NCBI GenBank assembly: GCA_031289145.1
Contig: JAITQA010000063.1
Location: 1 to 64,000 of the forward strand
Reading direction: 5' to 3'
Origin: Dysgonamonadaceae bacterium
GTDB lineage: Bacteria; Bacteroidota; Bacteroidia; Bacteroidales; Azobacteroidaceae
DNA length: 64,000 nt
A program made the translations under genes and the position numbers. Below the pieces are notes generated by a model. It worked only from the letters and a program-made list of their open reading frames with translations. It had not been told where the DNA came from and did no database searches. Below are positions 1 through 9,459 of this stretch, piece by piece; within the stretch, counting starts at the first letter, position 1; each line of letters opens with the position of its first letter.

Positions 1-155
1 TTGCGCGGTTTGTTCATAAAAATAAAGGCTTCGCCGCTCAACGGATTGCGACCCATCTGTGAGGAAACAACTCCGCAAAGAGCATCAAAGCCTTTGCGCA
101 GGTCTGTGCCCCCGTAACAGAGATAGTAATGCTGTGATTCATTTAATGAGAACAT
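1..155 (-). CDS. tnpB: IS66 accessory protein TnpB (partial)
   Basis: The reading frame starts at the ATG at 155 and runs off the left edge with about 51 codons visible. It has the hallmark N-terminal region of IS66 Orf2/TnpB proteins: a YYLCYGGTDLRKGFDAL stretch followed by NPLSGEAFIFMNK. TnpB is needed for transposition together with TnpA and the DDE transposase TnpC, although its biochemical role is poorly defined. Its start overlaps the end of tnpA by 13 nt, the usual coupled arrangement in this family. The family call is firm; completeness cannot be judged. Confidence 0.88.
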   Translation of the reverse strand, partial: MFSLNESQHYYLCYGGTDLRKGFDALCGVVSSQMGRNPLSGEAFIFMNKPR

Positions 156-457
156 TGGCCCAATTGAATTAAATGCTCCAATGTGTCCAGGTTAATCTCC
201 GAAGCTATCTCTATTTGAACGCCGTTGGGATAATGCAACCTGACTCCGGACAAACAGTCCGAGGATGGTTCTTTGATTGATACCGGATAGAAGCGGGGCG
301 ACAATGCGTTTGTGTTCTGGCTGCGTTTTTTCCAGTAATAAAAAACAGGCTTGCTGATGCCCGTTGCGGAACAACAGGCTGTTACGCTTTGCTTGCTTGA
401 CTTGTAATCAAGAATTAATTGATACCCCTCTCGCTTGGTGCGACGTTGTTTGCTCAT
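143..457 (-). CDS. tnpA: IS66 accessory protein TnpA (transposase orf1-like)
   Basis: A 104-residue protein of the small IS66 TnpA type. Residues 10-45 form a predicted helix-turn-helix with the pattern SVTACCSATGISKPVFYYWKK, as in IS3/IS66 orf1 proteins that bind the element's ends. The C-terminal half has the VRLHYPNGVQIEI beta-strand motif common in this family. Length and position, first gene inside the element with tnpB overlapping its 3' end, match the family. About 67 nt separate the start codon from the predicted IS terminus. It appears intact. Confidence 0.88.
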   Translation of the reverse strand: MSKQRRTKREGYQLILDYKSSKQSVTACCSATGISKPVFYYWKKRSQNTNALSPRFYPVSIKEPSSDCLSGVRLHYPNGVQIEIASEINLDTLEHLIQLGQCSH

Positions 458-520
458 GTGTTTTTGCCTGCAAAGGTAGGGACGGGATACTAAGTACGCA
501 AGATGTATTTGCGCGGATGC

Positions 521-2776
521 TTACAGTGTAACTTCAAATCCCAAACGGTTTTTGAAAAAAGCGGCTTCAAGTCCGGCTTCATAAGAAGTCGTTATTTCCG
601 GTTTTAAATTTGGATTCCGTTTTGTATTGGAAAGGATATAACCCGGAGTGGATGAAATAGAATTATTGAACGTATAAATGTCCTTTATCTGATAAGGATC
701 CGTATCACTACCCACTTGCGCATAGCCTAATCTTACTTTGCCGAATGACAACCAAGGGCTTGATCCTTTTAATAATTCAGAGAAGATAAAACTTCCTGTT
801 ACAGAAGGATACAAGTATGAATTATTTTCTTTGGGCAAAGTGGACGACCAGTCGTTGCGGATGGAAGCATCTAAATAAATCAAACTTTTGTAACCGATGG
901 TTCCACTGGCAAACAATGAATTGATTGCTTTTTTGGTTAATCTGTTATAGCCGCGGGCCAAGCTGGAGGAGTTGCTCAAATTATAAAATTCCGGTAATAC
1001 CAATCCGCCGACAGTTTCGCCATATACATATTCATAATTCCTTGACATTAAATTAGAACCAATATTGGCGCTGTATGAAAATTCATTGACTGATTTGTTG
1101 AATTGCAGCAAAAATTCGTGATTCAATTCTATTTGCTGACGCGATATTTCTTTATAATGTGATTCTTCTTGAGAATAAACCGCATTGCGTTCATATTGTT
1201 TGTCCACGAAAAAATCTAAATTCGTTTTGTATTGAAATTTCAGATAGTCAGTAATTTCAAATGATAATCCTACGTTTCCGTAAACACGATTGCGGGTGTC
1301 ATTTTCGTAACACATATTACGCGACCAGTAGGGGTTATTGCTGTAAGCAGGCGTAGGATCGTCCCAAGCGTTACGATTCCATGTTACTTGGCTGCCATCA
1401 GGATATTTATACAAACTTTTTAATTCATTCATATCCAATTCTCGATGTCCCCATTGTACAAATTTCACCATCACGTTGTTATCGCCGTAGCCTGTTTCCG
1501 AACGACCTTTGGTTGCCGTATTTAAATAAGTAATATTCGTAAATAATTCTAATTTTTTATTTGGACTTTTAGTCGATGCAGCCACATTCAATACATTTTT
1601 TTGTTGCGTACTGTTCGGTAAATAGCCTTTCAAATCTGAATTGGTATAAGAAATACGGGCGGAAGACCTATCGGTAGCTTGTGACATAGAAAGACTATTG
1701 ACAAAAGAAATGCCTGTTTCGAAGAAATCTTCAATGTCGTGTGCCGGAGCTTGCCATTTGGAAGTAGTGGGATCTCCTATCTTGCCCCCGGCTTCCCATT
1801 TGCCCAAGTCATACCATGACACGATATTTTGTCCTTCGTAGCGAGGTCCCCAGCTAACGTCTTCTTCATAAACGGGGTATTGGTATCCTTTTCCATTGAT
1901 TTCAATATCATAAAAATCATATCCACCACCATAGAGGCGTTGAAGTTTAGGCAATTTGCTCACTTTTTCAATCCCAATCGAAGTATTGAATGTGATGCCG
2001 AAACCATCATCACTTTTTCCTGTTTTAGTTCCTTTTTTGGTCGTAATCATGATGACTCCGTTGGTAGCGCGTGAACCGTAAAGTGCAGAAGCATTCGGGC
2101 CTTTCAATACGGAAATATTTTCAATGTCGTCAGGGTTTATGTCCTGTATCAGATTTCCGTAGTCATAACCACCAGCGCCACGAGCTGTTTCTGAACTGTT
2201 ATAATCTGCTCCTTCAATAGGTACGCCATCAATCACAAACAAAGGTTGATTGTTTCCCGAAATAGATTTCACACCACGGATAAGTACCTTAGAAGAACCA
2301 CCAATAGACCCGGAGCTGCTCAAAATCTGAAGTCCGGCTATTTTTCCCTGCAATGCGTTTACTGGGTTGTTTAGTCCGCCTCTCGTTTTTAACAGTTCGC
2401 TACCGTCTATTTCCTGGACAGCATACCCCAAGGCTTTCTTCTCCCGCGAAATACCCAAAGCCGTTACAACCACTTCTCCCAGTGTCTTCGTGTCCGGTTC
2501 CAGTCTGATGGTCACATTTTCCAATGCATCCGCTTCCGCATCCGCATACCCTACATACTTTACGACTAAGGTTTTTACACTCGTTGGAACCGTAAATACG
2601 AATTTTCCATTGGTGTCTGTCGCCCTGCCGATTGTTGTCCCTTTGGCAATCACCGAAGCGCCGACTATAGGTTCTCCGGTTTCGTCCGTCACGGTACCTG
2701 AGACCTGTTTGTCCTGTGCAATTGCCAAACCCATGCCTATGATAAAGCATGTTAATAACAAAATCAATCTTTTCAT
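521..2776 (-). pseudogene. SusC/RagA TonB-dependent transporter, 3' end cut by IS66
   Basis: The frame encodes 751 residues of a SusC-type outer-membrane transporter, a family normally about 1,000-1,100 residues long. It has a Sec signal peptide (cleavage after AIA, near residue 20), a CarboxypepD_reg-like beta-sandwich (about 22-95), a TonB-box-like TLGEVVVTALG segment, a plug domain with the SusC-typical LFVIDGVPI and NASALYGSRATNGVIMITTKKG motifs, and most of the barrel. The last genuine residues are GFEVT; the stop codon is supplied by the first bases of the IS66 element. The final barrel strands are therefore missing and the product is probably non-functional. Its N-terminus is very similar to those of the susC genes at 3927 and 9655, which marks the three as paralogs. 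Confidence 0.9.
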
Positions 2777-2925
2777 AAACTTTGCTTTAAATTAAAAATT
2801 TATTAAACTTTTTGTAATATATTATCACTATTAACTTATTTTTTGTATAAAATATATGTTGATTAAAACCATCAAAAAACACTCAATATATGAACTTTCT
2901 AATCTTATTAATTTTAAAATTTTGG

Positions 2926-2957
2926 CAAAGATATAATATTTTTTTTGATTTATGCAA
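2926..2957 (-). promoter_or_regulatory. Bacteroidetes-type promoter for the interrupted susC
   Basis: On the minus strand a TATCTTTG -7 box (2926-2933) lies 21 nt downstream of a TTG -33 element (2955-2957). This fits the Bacteroidetes consensus TTG / TAnnTTTG. It would leave a leader of about 140 nt before the start codon at 2776. Called by motif only. Confidence 0.6.
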
Positions 2958-3063
2958 AATAAAATCAAAATACATGTATTTATATCATTTTTTCATTTAT
3001 TTTGTAGAATTAATTACAATAAATTGGAAAAATCAGTGTATTTAATGATAATATTTTTCAATA

Positions 3064-3147
3064 GCATCCGGTACACATCGTCTGGTATTTTCTAATGGGG
3101 CGCAGTTTTTGCCGGATCATATCTATACGGAAGCTGAATTTTATAAA
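3064..3147 (+). other. Possible short remnant of a coding sequence in the susC-susC intergenic region
   Basis: The 2777-3201 stretch holds no complete gene. It contains the promoter of the interrupted susC, AT-rich DNA, then about 28 codons that read like protein on the plus strand (for example RLVFSNGAQFLPDHIYTEAEF) before running into a terminator hairpin. There is no start codon and no recognisable family. It may be the tail of a deleted gene or chance. Confidence 0.25.
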
Positions 3148-3179
3148 AAAGGCTGTCCGATTTTCGGACAACCTTTTTT
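3145..3179 (-). terminator. Rho-independent terminator
   Basis: A 16-nt arm (3145-3160) pairs with 3164-3179 around a 3-nt loop, with one mismatch; the arms end in A6 and T6 runs, so it could work in both directions. On the minus strand it sits 22 nt after the stop codon of the lipoprotein remnant ending at 3202, which suggests it is that gene's original terminator. Confidence 0.8.
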
Positions 3180-3201
3180 GAATGCGCCCTGGGGCTAATG
3201 A

Positions 3202-3376
3202 TTACTCAAAAGTAATAGCTTCTGTGTATGTACCAAAAGAACCCGCGCTAACGGTGAAACGCAATGATAAGGCAAGCGTTTTCCCATCTAATTTACCGGT
3301 TCCATCAACATATCCTGCTCCATAACCGTAAAGATTAGTCGTTATTTGTTGCCTTGCGACCGTTGCATTACTCCCG
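3202..3376 (-). pseudogene. 3' remnant of a surface lipoprotein-like gene
   Basis: About 57 codons are open on the minus strand and end in a TAA followed by a good terminator. The residues include NLYGYGAGYVDGTGKLDG and LRFTVSAGSFGTYTEAITF. This pattern resembles the C-terminal region of the large lipoprotein at 14650-16422 (KSYYADGVFHFAVIYYVSAG, then YGEETFTITG), so it is probably the tail of a similar SusCD-associated lipoprotein. The 5' part is missing: the frame abuts, at about 3370-3376, the broken start of a serine recombinase on the other strand. That junction looks like a deletion or recombination breakpoint. Confidence 0.5.
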
Positions 3377-3758
3377 CTTGGGTAGAAATTTATTAATGAT
3401 TATGGCGATGCTTAATGAATGTATGAATCGCGATATTCAAGTCTGGACAATTAAAGACAATTATCGTCTGGGAAGTGATATAAATTCCAAAGTTCTCGCT
3501 TTTGCATTCGGTCTTTCCGCTGAAATAGAACGGAATTTAATTTCGCAACGCACAAAAGAAGCCCTTGCCCGCAAAAGAGCTGAGGGTGTCATATTAGGTC
3601 GTCCTAAAGGCAGTAAATCGAAAATAAAAAAACTTTCCGGGAAAGAAAGTAAGATAAAAAGTTTATTGGATAAACGGACATCGAAGAGCGCTATCGCCAG
3701 AATACTGGGAGTCCACCGATTTACAATAACAAATTTTATAAAAGAAATGGAAAAATGA
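3354..3758 (+). pseudogene. Serine recombinase (resolvase/invertase), N-terminally truncated
   Basis: The open frame gives about 134 residues matching the C-terminal two thirds of a Pin/Hin-type serine recombinase. It begins in the SRLGRNLL motif of the catalytic domain, continues through the long E helix (LAFAFGLSAEIERNLISQRTKE), the GVILGRPKGSKSK linker and a C-terminal helix-turn-helix (SKSAIARILGVHRFTITNFI). The N-terminal catalytic segment that would carry the nucleophilic serine (YxRVS motif) is absent, and the only in-frame start is a TTG with no family match ahead of SRLGRN. Intact relatives are about 190-200 residues. The fragment is very likely inactive. It lies between two divergent susC paralogs. 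Confidence 0.75.
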
Positions 3759-3780
3759 GATATTAATTTATTTTTAACAT

Positions 3781-3880
3781 ATTTTTTTGTAAATTTAAAA
3801 AAATATTTTATCTTTGCAAAATAATGTATGTGATTTTTTATAAATAAATGTTACTGGTTTTATATCACCGTTTATTATAC
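3781..3880 (+). promoter_or_regulatory. Promoter and leader of susC operon 2, repeated at 9460-9560
   Basis: A TTG at 3787-3789 and TATCTTTG at 3809-3816 are separated by 19 nt, a textbook Bacteroidetes promoter. The segment from here to about 3880 is repeated almost base for base at 9460-9560 in front of the next susC operon, including ATGTATGTGATTTTT and TGTTACTGGTTTTA blocks downstream of the predicted transcription start. Conservation beyond the core promoter suggests a shared regulatory leader or a recent segmental copy. Confidence 0.75.
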
Positions 3881-3926
3881 TCAAATTACAAAAATAATAA
3901 AACAGGTTAAATTTAAAGTAAAATTT

Positions 3927-6900
3927 ATGAAAAGATTGACTTTATTGTTGACATGCTTTTTTATAAGCATGAGTTTAGCTATCGCACAAAACAAACAAGT
4001 GTCCGGTACGGTAACGGATGAGGCCGGAGAGCTTGTGATTGGTGCGTCAGTGCTTGCAAAAGGTACAACTGTGGGAGATGTGACCGACAGCAACGGAAAA
4101 TTTTCTTTTTCGGTACCGGTTTCTGTAAACACATTGATTGTGAAGTACATTGGTTATGCGGATGCAGAAGTAGCAGCCGCAACGAATGTGCAGGTATCAT
4201 TGGAAGTGACCTCTAAATCGCTGGATGAAGTTGTTGTTACGGCTTTTGGTATGACCCGTTCCGCCAAAAGTGTAGGATATGCAACGTCTACCGTCAAGAG
4301 TGGCGAACTGACTGTCGCAATACCGACAACGGTTGTTGGAGGTTTGGCAGGCAAAGTGGCAGGACTTAGCATTTCTACAGGAGGAGGTACCGGTACTTCA
4401 CAAAAAGTAGTCATCCGCGGATACTCTTCGCTTACCAACGGCGCAAATAATCCGCTGTATGTTGTAGATGGAGTTCCTGTTCGGAATTCATACTTAGGTA
4501 CTTCAGGATTGAATAACGCTACTGACTATGGCACGCAGGTAGGCGATATTAATCCGGATGATGTCGAATCGGTTACGGTACTGAAAGGCGCTTCAGCAAC
4601 GGCTTTGTATGGCGGTAGGGCTGCCAATGGCGTCATTTTAATTACGACTAAAAAAGGAACCCTCAACGCTAAGGTTCATGTGGAATATACAGGTTCGGTT
4701 GCCGCATCGAACGTGTTGCGTACGCCGAAATTACAGAATCTGTTCGGTGAAGGTTGGCCGCTGTTCGATGAAATGGAAAACGGTTCGTGGGGACCCAAGT
4801 TAAGTGGAATAGAACACGTTTGGGGCGCTCCTTTAGATAGTAAAGGAATGTACGATGCGGCGAATGGGGTACAACGTTCAAAGAAATTTGAATTCGTAGA
4901 AAACAACATTCGCGATTTTTATGAAAACGGTTTGGAAACGGTAAATAACATCAGTTTTTCCGGCGGTAGCAAGCTCTCATCATTTGTATTTTCGTATAAC
5001 AATACTACTTCCGACGGAGTGATACCGGATAATACCGATAAATACAAACGGAATGCATTCTCGTTCCGTGGAAATACGGAATACAAACGTTTCAAAGCGA
5101 GTTATGATATAAGTTATGCACGGAAAGATATTAATCAGGTACGTGGCGGACAGGGACAAGCGGCTAACGGAGGCGCTACAACTTTCCAAAACTTGATACA
5201 AATTCCTGTGGATATCAGTTTATCCCGCGATTTGAAAGATATCAATAATCCTTACAATGGCGTAGACAGTTATTTTACGCCTTATGCGGTAAATCCCTAT
5301 TGGATCATAAAAAACAACACCAGTTCCTATCAGGATGACCATGTGTATGGTAGAATTGAATTGAGTTTGGAGCTTCTAAAAGGATTAACGGCTATCGGAC
5401 GTTTGGGCGGCGATTTTATGAATTACCGCGAATATACCAGAGGCGCTATCTACCGACCGGCAGCGGGTTCATGGCAAAAAGTAGGCGGTAAAACGGATGA
5501 ACCGGGTTATTATGAAGAATATTACCGCTCGTATGAACAAATAGATGCGACCGCATTATTGAATGCCGATTATGCATTGAATGATGATTTTCACGTAACG
5601 GGATTTGCCGGATGGAACTTTACCCAAATGGGAACTTCCTATCTTGACGCTTATTTAGCCGGTTTGAACGTGGCGGATTGGTATAGTTTGGACAATGGAA
5701 ATACTTTACCAACAACGGTTTCTTTTCCTAAAGCGCCTACCAAAAGAGTAGTCGGCGCATTGGCGCAGGGAGATATTTCTTACCGGAATTGGGCTTTCTT
5801 GGGTTTATCTTTACGTAATGACTGGTCGTCCACGCTTCCTCCCGAAGCGAACAGCTTTTTCTATTGGGGTCTGAATGCTTCGGTTATTCTTACCGACGCT
5901 ATCCAATCGTTGAAAGGAAACAGCGTTTTGAACTTTCTGAAACTTCGTGGCGGTTGGGGACAAACCGGTAACGATGCGGATACTTACCTGACTTATTCTT
6001 ATTTTCAACCGACCAAAATCGGTTTGGGTTTTGGAAATTTGAATCTTCCGCTCAATAATGTAGCCGGTTTAACGGAAAGGAACACCATTCCCAATATGTC
6101 GCTGAAACCGGAAATCACTACCGAGTTGGAATTTGGTTTGGATGCCCGCTTTCTCGACAATCGTTTGGGTGTGGACTTTGCCTGGTACAATCGCGACACG
6201 AAAAACCAGATTATTTCGGCCAGCGTAGCGCCTGAAACAGGTTATACTACACAGACACGAAATGTCGGTTTGATAAACAATACCGGTATTGAACTGCGTT
6301 TATACGGAACGCCGGTGAAAACTAAAGACTTTAGCTGGGATTTAGGAATTACCTTTACTAAAAACAAGAGTGAAGTGAAAGAACTATGGGACGACGCGAC
6401 AGAATATCCGTTGGCAAGCGCTTTTGATGTTTCTTTTAAAGCCATCGTAGGAGAGCCTTTGGGCGTATATCAAGTGCCGAAGATCCGGACAGTAGGAAGC
6501 ACAGATGGTGATGACGAATCCTCTCCCGATGCAGGAAAAATAGTTGTCAATGCCAATGGTTTCCCTGTAGTTATGGCGAGCAAACTTGAAACTTTAGGAA
6601 GTTCGTCTCCCGATTTCATGGCAGGTTTTTCCACAGGGTTCACCTATAAAGGACTTACGCTTTTGGCTTTGGTTGATTGGCGTCAAGGAGGTCTTTTCTA
6701 CTCTAACACTGCCCGTATGTTAGACTGGAACGGAAATGGCACCAATACTATGTTCAACGAACGTCAACCGTTCCTGTTACCAAATTCCGTAAAATTGGTT
6801 TCTGAGGCGACTGCCGATAAGCCTGCTGTATATGCGGAAAATGATATACCGGTTATGCTTACTACACAATACGCTTTTTGGAATTATAGTTCCTATAACA

Positions 6901-7181
6901 AAGGAATGGAAAGCAATGCTGTGTTGGACAGAACGTATGTCAAATTACGCGAGCTGGCATTGAATTATGCTTTTCCTGCTAAATGGTTCGCTAATACCCC
7001 TATCGGAAAATTGGAACTTGGCGTTTTCGGACGTAACTTGTTTATGTGGACAGCAGCCAATAACAATTATGTAGATCCCGAAGTTACTAACTACGGAAAT
7101 GACATTTCTTCAGAATTGGGAGAATTTAGCGCTGCTCCTTCTGTTCGTACTTTCGGTTGTACGTTAAAAGCCTCTTTTTAA
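3927..7181 (+). CDS. SusC/RagA family TonB-linked outer-membrane transporter
   Basis: A full-length SusC-type protein of 1,084 residues. Visible parts in order: Sec signal peptide ending near AIAQ (about residue 21), CarboxypepD_reg-like domain (about 23-95), TonB-box segment SLDEVVVTAFG, plug domain (LYVVDGVPV; GASATALYGGRAANGVILITTKKG), then a 22-strand-type barrel ending in an aromatic residue (LKASF), as barrel proteins do. SusC proteins import oligosaccharides, peptides or other large nutrients using TonB energy, with a SusD lipoprotein as lid. The susD partner follows after 25 nt. No glycoside hydrolase is nearby, so the substrate cannot be inferred. The start is the ATG ahead of the signal peptide, about 105 nt after the promoter. 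Confidence 0.95.
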   Translation: MKRLTLLLTCFFISMSLAIAQNKQVSGTVTDEAGELVIGASVLAKGTTVGDVTDSNGKFSFSVPVSVNTLIVKYIGYADAEVAAATNVQVSLEVTSKSLDEVVVTAFGMTRSAKSVGYATSTVKSGELTVAIPTTVVGGLAGKVAGLSISTGGGTGTSQKVVIRGYSSLTNGANNPLYVVDGVPVRNSYLGTSGLNNATDYGTQVGDINPDDVESVTVLKGASATALYGGRAANGVILITTKKGTLNAKVHVEYTGSVAASNVLRTPKLQNLFGEGWPLFDEMENGSWGPKLSGIEHVWGAPLDSKGMYDAANGVQRSKKFEFVENNIRDFYENGLETVNNISFSGGSKLSSFVFSYNNTTSDGVIPDNTDKYKRNAFSFRGNTEYKRFKASYDISYARKDINQVRGGQGQAANGGATTFQNLIQIPVDISLSRDLKDINNPYNGVDSYFTPYAVNPYWIIKNNTSSYQDDHVYGRIELSLELLKGLTAIGRLGGDFMNYREYTRGAIYRPAAGSWQKVGGKTDEPGYYEEYYRSYEQIDATALLNADYALNDDFHVTGFAGWNFTQMGTSYLDAYLAGLNVADWYSLDNGNTLPTTVSFPKAPTKRVVGALAQGDISYRNWAFLGLSLRNDWSSTLPPEANSFFYWGLNASVILTDAIQSLKGNSVLNFLKLRGGWGQTGNDADTYLTYSYFQPTKIGLGFGNLNLPLNNVAGLTERNTIPNMSLKPEITTELEFGLDARFLDNRLGVDFAWYNRDTKNQIISASVAPETGYTTQTRNVGLINNTGIELRLYGTPVKTKDFSWDLGITFTKNKSEVKELWDDATEYPLASAFDVSFKAIVGEPLGVYQVPKIRTVGSTDGDDESSPDAGKIVVNANGFPVVMASKLETLGSSSPDFMAGFSTGFTYKGLTLLALVDWRQGGLFYSNTARMLDWNGNGTNTMFNERQPFLLPNSVKLVSEATADKPAVYAENDIPVMLTTQYAFWNYSSYNKGMESNAVLDRTYVKLRELALNYAFPAKWFANTPIGKLELGVFGRNLFMWTAANNNYVDPEVTNYGNDISSELGEFSAAPSVRTFGCTLKASF

Positions 7182-7206
7182 GTAAAACTCAAAATAAAAA
7201 ACAGAT

Positions 7207-8736
7207 ATGAAAAATAAAATTATATTATCCGTGTTAATTTCTTTGATGATGATAAACTTGCCGTCATGTAGCGATTTTTTGGATATCAATAAAGATCCCC
7301 GATATCCGGCCGATGCTACTACAAAGATGTTATTTGCTTCGGGTGTCTCCTGGTCTGCTTCCCGTTTGGGTAGAGACGGACAATTGGTCGGTGAAATGTG
7401 GGCGCAACATTATACACAAAATAATGCCGCCAATCAATACAAAGATATTGATTACTACAATATGGCCAATAATAACGGCTATCCTACGGCTATTTGGTCG
7501 TCGATGTACACCGGCGCTTTGCCCGATTTTAGAATTGCCATCGAACAAGCCGAACAAAACGGCGAATGGCATTATTGGTTGGCTTCCAAAGTAATGACAG
7601 CCTTTGATTTTTATTTGCTGGTAAGTTTCTGGGAAAAAATACCTTTTACGGAAGCTTTGAAAGGCACAGACGCTTTGGAACCTGCGTACGATGAAGGTAA
7701 AACGGTAGATACCGGTATTATCGCAATATTGGATGAAGCAATCGCTAAAAAGGCTGAGGCTTCCAGTATTGCTTCCATGGCAGCCAATGATTTTGTGTTC
7801 GGTGGAAATATAGACAATTGGGTAAAATTTGCAAAAACATTGAAATTGAAAATATTGATGCGTGATTTTGCAGCTAATCAATCAGCTATTCAGGCTTTGG
7901 TAAACGAAGGTGATTTACTGGCAACAGCCGATGCCCGAATGACCGGTTTCATTGATGCAACCAACAATTCGAACCCATTGTATGAGGCTGACCGTCGGGC
8001 TTTGAATACGGCTGCGAATCTTAGAGCAAGCGCTACTTTGGCTAATTATTTAAATGCTTATAATGACCCGCGTATCGCTAATTTTTATGAACCTGTCACC
8101 ATCAATATAGATGGAACTCCTGCTCCGGCAGATACTTATCGTGGAGTTGACCAAGGTTCGGCCGATTTCTATGTGCAGGCTACATTCCCGACCAATGCTC
8201 ATTCACGTGCACGCCTGGCAGCTACAGATCCGGTGTATTTCCTATCGGTAGCCGATGCGTATTTCTTGCAGGCGGAAGTTTATGCCCGTTTGGGTGATGT
8301 GGCTCAGGCTAAAGCAAAATACAACGCAGGTGTAAACGCAGCATTCACACGCTGGGGATATAATACGGCAGCTATTTTCACAGGAGCAGGCGGCGCTTAC
8401 GAATTTAATTCGACCGATTTAAATTCGATGCTGAAATGTATCCTGACGCAAAAATGGATTGCTACTACCCGTTGTAACTCATGGGACGCTTTCTTCGATA
8501 TTAACCGTACGGGATTTCCTGCATTGGGTACCCAAACAGCCAATCGGACAGATGCTCCGGCTACACAGAACCCGGATTATGTTTTAGGAACGTTGACGCC
8601 TTCTATCGGTTCGGTATTGCCTGCCGGAGATTATCCCCGTCGTTTCCTTTTCACAAAATCATCTTCGGATTATAACAGCAAAGCACCCGACGCCGATGAT
8701 TATCCTATCGGAAAGAAAATGTGGTGGCATAAATAA
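7207..8736 (+). CDS. SusD/RagB family nutrient-binding outer-membrane lipoprotein
   Basis: A 509-residue lipoprotein with signal peptide and lipobox (NLPSC, lipidated Cys about residue 22), followed by the FLDINKDPRYP stretch typical of the SusD-like subgroup paired with SusC. Helical TPR-like segments (for example VADAYFLQAEVYARLGDVAQAKAKYNAGV near the C-terminal half) match the family fold. It is expected to cap the SusC barrel at 3927-7181 and bind its substrate at the cell surface. Only 25 nt separate the two genes, so they are co-transcribed. Length is normal for the family. Confidence 0.93.
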   Translation: MKNKIILSVLISLMMINLPSCSDFLDINKDPRYPADATTKMLFASGVSWSASRLGRDGQLVGEMWAQHYTQNNAANQYKDIDYYNMANNNGYPTAIWSSMYTGALPDFRIAIEQAEQNGEWHYWLASKVMTAFDFYLLVSFWEKIPFTEALKGTDALEPAYDEGKTVDTGIIAILDEAIAKKAEASSIASMAANDFVFGGNIDNWVKFAKTLKLKILMRDFAANQSAIQALVNEGDLLATADARMTGFIDATNNSNPLYEADRRALNTAANLRASATLANYLNAYNDPRIANFYEPVTINIDGTPAPADTYRGVDQGSADFYVQATFPTNAHSRARLAATDPVYFLSVADAYFLQAEVYARLGDVAQAKAKYNAGVNAAFTRWGYNTAAIFTGAGGAYEFNSTDLNSMLKCILTQKWIATTRCNSWDAFFDINRTGFPALGTQTANRTDAPATQNPDYVLGTLTPSIGSVLPAGDYPRRFLFTKSSSDYNSKAPDADDYPIGKKMWWHK

Positions 8737-8770
8737 TATTATTTAAAGTAAAAAAATAAATTATAAACGT

Positions 8771-9307
8771 ATGAAATCAATAAAAATATTATTAGTGTTA
8801 TTCTCTTTGGGAGTGATGTTTACTGCTTGCGAGAATTATTCGGATACGCCAGTTGAATATTCCCCCATTTTTCCCTTGTCCGGCGAATGGCGGGTGAGGA
8901 TTACCGATGAAAGTACAGGTGATCTGTTGAAAACAACGGCCGGTGCAGTAGCTATATACGTTTTTGGTACGTATAATACTTCCGACAATAAAGCGAATGA
9001 AATGTGGATTCGCACTACCTCTTCTATGGTTGGCGGATTAGGCGCTTTGCGGGGAAAAATATCCTGTGATGTTCCCGGATTGAGTTTTGGAGGAACAAAT
9101 GTATCCGATATATCGGTTACGACCGGAGCGACATTTTCGATTACGGACGGAAAAGTAAGCTTAAATGCGATTACTATGCCTTCCGGTGTTACTGCCGATA
9201 AAATTTCCTTTCGACTTACGACTTCCAAAGTAGCCGGAAAAACTTTCCTTTTCGAAGGTTTCCGGCGAACCTTGTGGAATGAAGATGAATCCTATTCAAG
9301 TTTTTAG
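8771..9307 (+). CDS. Small lipoprotein, lipid-binding putative hydrolase-like
   Basis: A 178-residue lipoprotein with lipobox MFTAC (Cys at about residue 20). The mature part starts with a segment around PVEYSPIFPLSGEWRVRITD, which resembles the small Bacteroidetes family annotated as lipid-binding putative hydrolase (Lipid_bd) that often accompanies SusCD pairs. The rest looks like an all-beta sandwich or lipocalin-like barrel. It is the third gene of the operon, 34 nt after susD, and is followed by a strong terminator. It is likely a surface accessory protein of the transporter; no enzymatic residues can be pointed to. Confidence 0.7.
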   Translation: MKSIKILLVLFSLGVMFTACENYSDTPVEYSPIFPLSGEWRVRITDESTGDLLKTTAGAVAIYVFGTYNTSDNKANEMWIRTTSSMVGGLGALRGKISCDVPGLSFGGTNVSDISVTTGATFSITDGKVSLNAITMPSGVTADKISFRLTTSKVAGKTFLFEGFRRTLWNEDESYSSF

Positions 9308-9328
9308 TTAGGGGAAGACTTATTTATT

Positions 9329-9389
9329 AAAAAAAACTGTCTGAAAAGGCTGTCATTTAATTGACAGTTTCTTTTCAGACAGTTTTTTT
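9329..9389 (+). terminator. Rho-independent terminator of susC operon 2
   Basis: A long imperfect hairpin (AAAAAAACTGTCTGAAAAGG with TGTCA at the tip, paired with its complement) ends in a run of seven T, starting 22 nt after the stop codon of the small lipoprotein. The symmetric A and T tracts would also allow termination from the other side. Confidence 0.88.
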
Positions 9390-9459
9390 GCGTCATCATA
9401 TCAACACATTTCTCTCCTGAAAAATGGGAAAATGACATAATCTACGTATTTTTTAAACT

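Larger units (their letters stand above)
1..524 (-). mobile_element. IS66-family insertion sequence (one end, continues beyond the window)
   Basis: This segment holds the start of tnpB and a complete tnpA of an IS66-type element, read leftward. The visible terminus is placed at 524, because on the minus strand the element then begins GTAAGCATCCGCGC, which resembles IS66-type ends that start GTAAGC. The adjoining sequence is the open frame of a susC gene that stops exactly at this edge, so the element has inserted into that gene. IS66 elements usually duplicate 8 bp of target; the copy next to this end would be 525-532, but the other end lies outside the window and the duplication cannot be checked here. 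Confidence 0.85.

Noticed and set aside
2367..2795. 142-codon plus-strand frame
   Set aside because: It is antisense to the susC signal peptide and plug region; similar mirror frames occur opposite the other susC starts and reflect codon bias.
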